Source: Streptoalloteichus tenebrarius
GTDB taxonomy: Bacteria > Actinomycetota > Actinomycetes > Mycobacteriales > Pseudonocardiaceae
Reading direction: 5' to 3'
Assembly (NCBI RefSeq): GCF_024171885.1
Contig: NZ_JAMTCP010000003.1
Location: 140,619-204,618, forward strand
DNA length: 64,000 nucleotides
Positions 60,998 through 64,000 of the stretch are shown here, piece after piece (positions within the stretch are counted from its first letter, which is position 1; each line of letters begins with the position of its first letter). Made by a program: the position numbers and the translations under genes. The notes beneath the pieces were generated by a model. It ran no database searches. It was not told the DNA's origin and worked only from the letters and a program-made list of their open reading frames with translations.

Positions 60998-61345
60998 GAG
61001 ATGGTCCTTCCACGGAAGACCCGGGTCTGTTTCGGATCGCGCACGATCAACGTCTGGCCGGGTAACAGCAAGATCGGCAACAACGCGAGACAGGACATCG
61101 GCCCCCGGCACATCTCGTTGTTGATCACCAGTTCCGCCGCACGCCTGGAGAAGGTCATCGCCGATATCGGAGTGGAGTTGGGGCCCCGGGTTCACCGCGG
61201 CTACCCGCACATCCTCCTCGGCCGCGACCACTGAGCAACCACTGCCGGCGATCGCGGGGCCAGCCAGCCTTCCTCCCGGAAGCGGGGAAGGCGGGGCCGG
61301 GCAGCCAACCAACCGCCCGGCCCCGCCCTCAGCTCCGGACCGCAC
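60998..61345. other. Gap with a possible gene remnant on the plus strand (61030-61234)
   Basis: Between the deoxyribosyltransferase-like gene and the DUF397 gene, a plus-strand frame reads protein-like sequence: TINVWPGNSKIGNNARQDIG, then ISLLITSSAARLEKVIADIG and a stop at 61234. No start or recognised domain accompanies it. It is most likely the 3' remnant of a lost gene. Confidence 0.3.
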
Positions 61346-61561
61346 TCAGCTCAGGTCGAGCCGACCAGCCTTCACGCTGTGCACGAACGCGGCGAACGCG
61401 GCCGGGGCGAAGACGAGCGCCGGGCCGCTCGGATTCTTCGAGTCACGGACAGCCGCAGCGGTAGTGCCGACAGCGGCGACTTGAACGCAAGCATTGCCGT
61501 TTGGACTGCTACGGCTGCTCTTACGCCACGCAGCGCCCACTGAAGCTGCTGACTCCCACAT
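61346..61561 (-). CDS. DUF397 protein (copy B)
   Basis: A 71-aa DUF397 protein: WRKSSRSSPNGNACVQVAAV, AAAVRDSKNPSGPALVFAPA, FVHSVKAGRLDLS. ATG 61561 has the same GGGGAG ribosome site as copy A, and the upstream 100 bases are nearly identical to those of copy A. It follows further DUF397 genes and an XRE-DUF5753 gene on the same strand. Confidence 0.9.
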   Translation of the reverse strand: MWESAASVGAAWRKSSRSSPNGNACVQVAAVGTTAAAVRDSKNPSGPALVFAPAAFAAFVHSVKAGRLDLS

Positions 61562-61637
61562 CGCAACCACTCCCCTCGACCCGAGTTGGGCCTGATGGTT
61601 CCCCACGACAGGTCGCCGAACGAGGGGCCAAACGAAC

Positions 61638-61666
61638 GAGGGCGGGGGCCGACCGCCCCCGCCCTC
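61638..61666. terminator. GC-rich hairpin (DUF397 upstream block B)
   Basis: GAGGGCGGGGG (61638-61648) pairs perfectly with CCCCCGCCCTC (61656-61666). It lies between the 61865 gene's downstream region and copy B, as the counterpart of 45130-45154. Just beyond it, 61681-61710 repeats only the last codons of a DUF397 gene, an apparent remnant of another copy. Confidence 0.6.
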
Positions 61667-61864
61667 AGTGCATGCTCACAGTCAGCTCAGGTCGAGCCGA
61701 CCCCGCTTCATTGTTGTTGCTTCGCGTGGCGGTGTCCGCTCACCCGCCGAATCAGACACGATCGAGCCGGCGGGTGGACCAGGTAGGTGTGGGCCACCTG
61801 GTCCCCCGCCCTCAGCAGTGTCTCGCCATGCCGTTGGCGGAGAGAGCGACCACCACCCAATGGC

Positions 61865-62128
61865 CTAGACGAGGTGGTCGAACTCGCCGGCCTTCGCGCC
61901 GGCGATGAATGCCGCCATCTCCTGCGGGGTGAACACCAGGGTCCGGCGCTTGCGCTCGGCCTCGTCGAGCTTGTCGTCCTGAAGACCGATCAAACCGCCA
62001 ACCACGGCGAACGAAAGGCATCCACCGTTGCCGCTGCTGTAGCTGCTCTTCTGGTAGGAGGCCTCGACCACCGCCTGGTACTGGGCATCGTCAATCTCGT
62101 TGTACGGGTTGGAAGGCTGAGCCGCCAC
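61865..62128 (-). CDS. Divergent DUF397-like protein
   Basis: An 87-aa protein with a weaker DUF397 pattern: ASYQKSSYSSGNGGCLSFAV, then LVFTPQEMAAFIAGAKAGEF. The usual VRDSK segment is replaced by GLQDDKLDEAERKR. It lies in the same orientation as the DUF397 genes on either side and probably evolved from them. Confidence 0.75.
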   Translation of the reverse strand: MAAQPSNPYNEIDDAQYQAVVEASYQKSSYSSGNGGCLSFAVVGGLIGLQDDKLDEAERKRRTLVFTPQEMAAFIAGAKAGEFDHLV

Positions 62129-62225
62129 GGTTACAACTCCTTCATGACCTGGTTGATCAACGCCAGGCTGTCCCTGGCACTGAGGACGGGGACCGTCGGC
62201 CCCCGCCCTCGGTGCACACTCACGG

Positions 62226-62432
62226 TCAGCTCCGGCCGAGCTGACCAGACTTCACACTCTCGACAAACGCCGCAAACGTCGCTGGCGCGAACGTCAACAC
62301 CGGTCCGCTCGGATTCTTCGAGTCACGGACTGCCGCTGCGTCGGAACCGACAGCGGCCACTTCCACACAGGCATTGCCGGACGGGGTGCTGCGACTGCTC
62401 TTACGCCATACCAACGTCGTCATGTCAACCAT
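62226..62432 (-). CDS. DUF397 protein paired with the XRE-DUF5753 regulator
   Basis: A 68-aa DUF397 protein (VWRKSSRSTPSGNACVEVAA, AAAVRDSKNPSGPVLTFAPA). Its start overlaps the stop of the XRE gene by eight bases; a second ATG at 62423 could also serve. This is the standard two-gene arrangement, in which the small protein is thought to act with the regulator. Confidence 0.92.
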   Translation of the reverse strand: MVDMTTLVWRKSSRSTPSGNACVEVAAVGSDAAAVRDSKNPSGPVLTFAPATFAAFVESVKSGQLGRS

Positions 62433-63267
62433 GGTCCCTCACTTCTTGGATCAGATCGACCGTCTCCTGCGGACTGAGCGCCACAGTCTCGATGTGGTCC
62501 CACATCGTGTTGTAGAGACCAACCTCCGCAGGGGCATCCAACGTCACCTCACCCGCAACCCCTTCCATGTAGGCCACATCCCCTCCAAGATCGGAGAAGG
62601 ACAGTACGGTAAACCTGCCGGCACCACCGTGATACTGACCAGCCGCGAAAGGCACCACTCGCAGTGTCACATTCGGTTCCGCCGCCATCTTGATGAGGTG
62701 GTCAAGTTGGTCGCGCCATATCCGAGCGTTCGCGACAGGACGACAAAGCACCGCTTCGTCGAGGATGGCGTCCAGTCTTGTGCCCTGCGCCAGAATCTGG
62801 GATCTCCGCACCCTTACATCAACCAATGACCTCATGGTCTCGTCATCGCGAGAAACGGGGTAGAGGTCTGCGATCTGATGGGCGGCGTAGAGCGGAGTCT
62901 GAAGCAGCCCAGGGATGAGAAGCGGCTCGAACACCCGTAGCCGAGAGGCCGTCTGCTCCAGGTACAGGTAGTCACTGAAACTTGATGACAGGAAGTCACT
63001 GTAGGGCGTCCACCAGAACCGCTGCCGTCGCTGGCGGGACAGTCGGACCAAGCGCTCTCGATGCGCTGGGTCTGTCACGCCGTACAAGTCGAGGAGCGCG
63101 AGCAGCTCCCGATAGGCGATCCCGACATGCCCGTTCTCGATCTTGCTGATCTTGGGGTGGCCGCACCCCAGGTACTCGGCCGCGTCGCGAACGTTCTTCC
63201 CCGCCGCCTTGCGGAGCTGAGCGAGTTGAGCCCCGAGGCTACGGCCGGACGCTGAGGGAGTTGCCAT
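62425..63267 (-). CDS. XRE-family regulator with DUF5753 domain
   Basis: A 280-aa protein. The HTH (LGAQLAQLRKAAGKNVRDAA, EYLGCGHPKISKIENGHVGI; residues about 10-50) is followed by the DUF5753 region (RLRVFEPLLIPGLLQTPLYA, DAILDEAVLCRPV, VTLRVVPFAAGQYHG). These regulators, related to those controlling aerial growth in Streptomyces, work with DUF397 partners. It is divergent from the membrane-protein gene at 63549, with a double palindrome between. Confidence 0.93.
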   Translation of the reverse strand: MATPSASGRSLGAQLAQLRKAAGKNVRDAAEYLGCGHPKISKIENGHVGIAYRELLALLDLYGVTDPAHRERLVRLSRQRRQRFWWTPYSDFLSSSFSDYLYLEQTASRLRVFEPLLIPGLLQTPLYAAHQIADLYPVSRDDETMRSLVDVRVRRSQILAQGTRLDAILDEAVLCRPVANARIWRDQLDHLIKMAAEPNVTLRVVPFAAGQYHGGAGRFTVLSFSDLGGDVAYMEGVAGEVTLDAPAEVGLYNTMWDHIETVALSPQETVDLIQEVRDHG

Positions 63268-63374
63268 GGCGCGCAGTTTGCCACCTGACCTCGGGTTGAC
63301 TCGACCACTCTCGTCTCACCTGGAGCGACGCCACAGGGGCCAAGCCGCCGCTAGTTCGATCGGGTGGTCATCTT

Positions 63375-63403
63375 GGAACAATGTTCCGCAGGAACATTGT
63401 TCT
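63375..63403. promoter_or_regulatory. Double palindromic operator
   Basis: Two 13-base near-identical palindromes, GGAACAATGTTCC (63375-63387) and GGAACATTGTTCT (63391-63403), are separated by GCA and together form a 27-base perfect inverted repeat (63376-63402). The AT-rich site stands out in GC-rich surroundings and lies between divergent genes. Two adjacent dimer sites suggest cooperative repression. Confidence 0.65.
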
Positions 63404-63548
63404 GGTGCACACTCGCCGTGACGGCGACCACACAGAGGAACAGCGGGCGCCATCTTGACAGCCACAGGTCTCAGCGCCGCATCCCCCTCGCGCTGCGGCC
63501 TTGACCCCTTCCTCAGCTCTCATCCAGGCATGCATGGGAGGTCATCCC

Positions 63549-63899
63549 GTGATCCAGCTCGTCACCTGCGGCAGTCTTGCAGCACTCCTCGGCGGCCTGA
63601 TCTTCGCTATGGCCCGACCCGCACCGGCCCAACCCGTCGGCACGCCCTCATCCCTGCCCCGCCACGCGCTCCGGCCCCACGGCGATGGTGTGCCCGCTTC
63701 CGACCTTCTCCGCCGTCACCGGTGGAACCGTCCACACCGGACCTCTCACGCGAGAAACCCAGACACCACCGAAACTTCCGCCGAGACTCAACGCCTGATC
63801 GAACGCACCCTGGACCGGCTTCACCGCCTCGGCCCCACCCCCACCCTCGGGTCCGACCCGGAGGCCACCACACCCCTGCCCGTGCTGCGGGAGGGCTAG
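63549..63899 (+). CDS. Small membrane-anchored protein
   Basis: A 116-aa protein starting at GTG 63549, seven bases after GGGAGG. One N-terminal membrane helix (VTCGSLAALLGGLIFAMARP) is followed by a Pro/Arg/His-rich, mostly disordered tail with a helix (ETQRLIERTLDRLHRLGPTP). No family recognised. It directly precedes another gene with two bases between. Such small membrane proteins are common at the start of actinomycete conjugative element modules. Confidence 0.6.
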   Translation: MIQLVTCGSLAALLGGLIFAMARPAPAQPVGTPSSLPRHALRPHGDGVPASDLLRRHRWNRPHRTSHARNPDTTETSAETQRLIERTLDRLHRLGPTPTLGSDPEATTPLPVLREG

Positions 63900-63901
63900 C
63901 C

Positions 63902-64000
63902 ATGGTCGTGAAGTGGCGTCCCCCGCAGCCGTTGAACTCCACCCGACACCTGGTGCGGCTGTTCCGCATCGAACGCGGCCAACGCGTCCTGCGCTTCGAG
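63902..64000 (+). CDS. Partial CDS at right edge
   Basis: ATG 63902 opens a frame to the window end (33 codons): MVVKWRPPQPLNSTRHLVRL and further basic residues. It follows the membrane-protein stop by two bases, so the two are one operon. Too short for assignment. Confidence 0.5.
   Translation, partial: MVVKWRPPQPLNSTRHLVRLFRIERGQRVLRFE

Noticed and set aside
1..64000. tRNA or rRNA genes
   Set aside because: Reading both strands I saw no tRNA-like cloverleaf or rRNA sequence; I cannot run a scan, so a missed tRNA is possible.

Overview
The window is very GC-rich, densely coded actinomycete chromosome. Helix-turn-helix/DUF397 gene pairs, several TPR-type regulators, an FxLD lanthipeptide locus and a type I-E CRISPR repeat of the actinobacterial kind point to Pseudonocardiales (Saccharothrix/Actinosynnema/Lentzea-like). 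That placement is inference; no rRNA or tRNA gene was seen.

Layout. (1) 1-13.1 kb, minus strand: most of an extracellular contractile injection system (eCIS). In transcription order it has an atypical LuxR-type regulator, a coiled-coil protein, a DUF4255 cap protein, sheath 1, tube 1, sheath 2, tube 2, a small linker, a LysM protein, gpD, gpV spike, PAAR tip, gp25, gpJ and a tail protein cut by the window edge. (2) 13.2-24.8 kb: a guanidine exporter under a guanidine-III riboswitch, an Imm1 immunity gene beside a wrecked DddA-like deaminase toxin, an M60 peptidase, an MFS/MarR divergent pair, a decayed two-component system, a sugar nucleotidyltransferase, a lysyl-tRNA synthetase, a CGNR regulator and a hydrolase. 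(3) 24.9-27.2 kb: a siderophore uptake pair behind an iron box. (4) 27.3-28.9 kb: a 25-repeat type I-E CRISPR array with no cas genes. (5) 29-44.4 kb: a TetR-controlled acetoacetate decarboxylase/hydroxyacyl-CoA dehydrogenase divergon, a phosphodiesterase, an arsenic resistance operon, a large M48 membrane protease, TrpF, LysE, B3/4 and GH128 genes, and several broken genes. (6) 44.5-44.8 kb: a second, 5-repeat CRISPR array with a leader homologous to the first.

(7) 44.8-64 kb is accessory in character. Two near-identical DUF397 loci in direct orientation (about 44.84-45.15 and 61.35-61.66 kb) bracket a region of XRE/TPR regulators, pseudogenes and an FxLD class I lanthipeptide cluster. The cluster holds the precursor, a LanB glutamylation half, LanC, and a protein fusing the LanB elimination domain to an isoaspartate-type methyltransferase. 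Beyond it are a coupled 131-aa/52-aa gene pair next to a frameshifted TIM-barrel isomerase, a nucleotide-metabolism mini-operon (deoxyribosyltransferase-like, kinase-like, MazG-like) and an XRE-DUF5753/DUF397 set. The window ends at a double palindrome followed by a membrane-protein gene and a partial gene.

Regulation is unusually legible: the riboswitch, an IdeR/DtxR-type box, an ArsR palindrome, nested palindromes in the adc/hbd divergon, a concentric palindrome between the XRE-TPR gene and the lanthipeptide precursor, and a 20-bp palindrome upstream of the eCIS operon. Many broken genes differ from an intact reading by one base in a G or C run, so some may be sequence errors.
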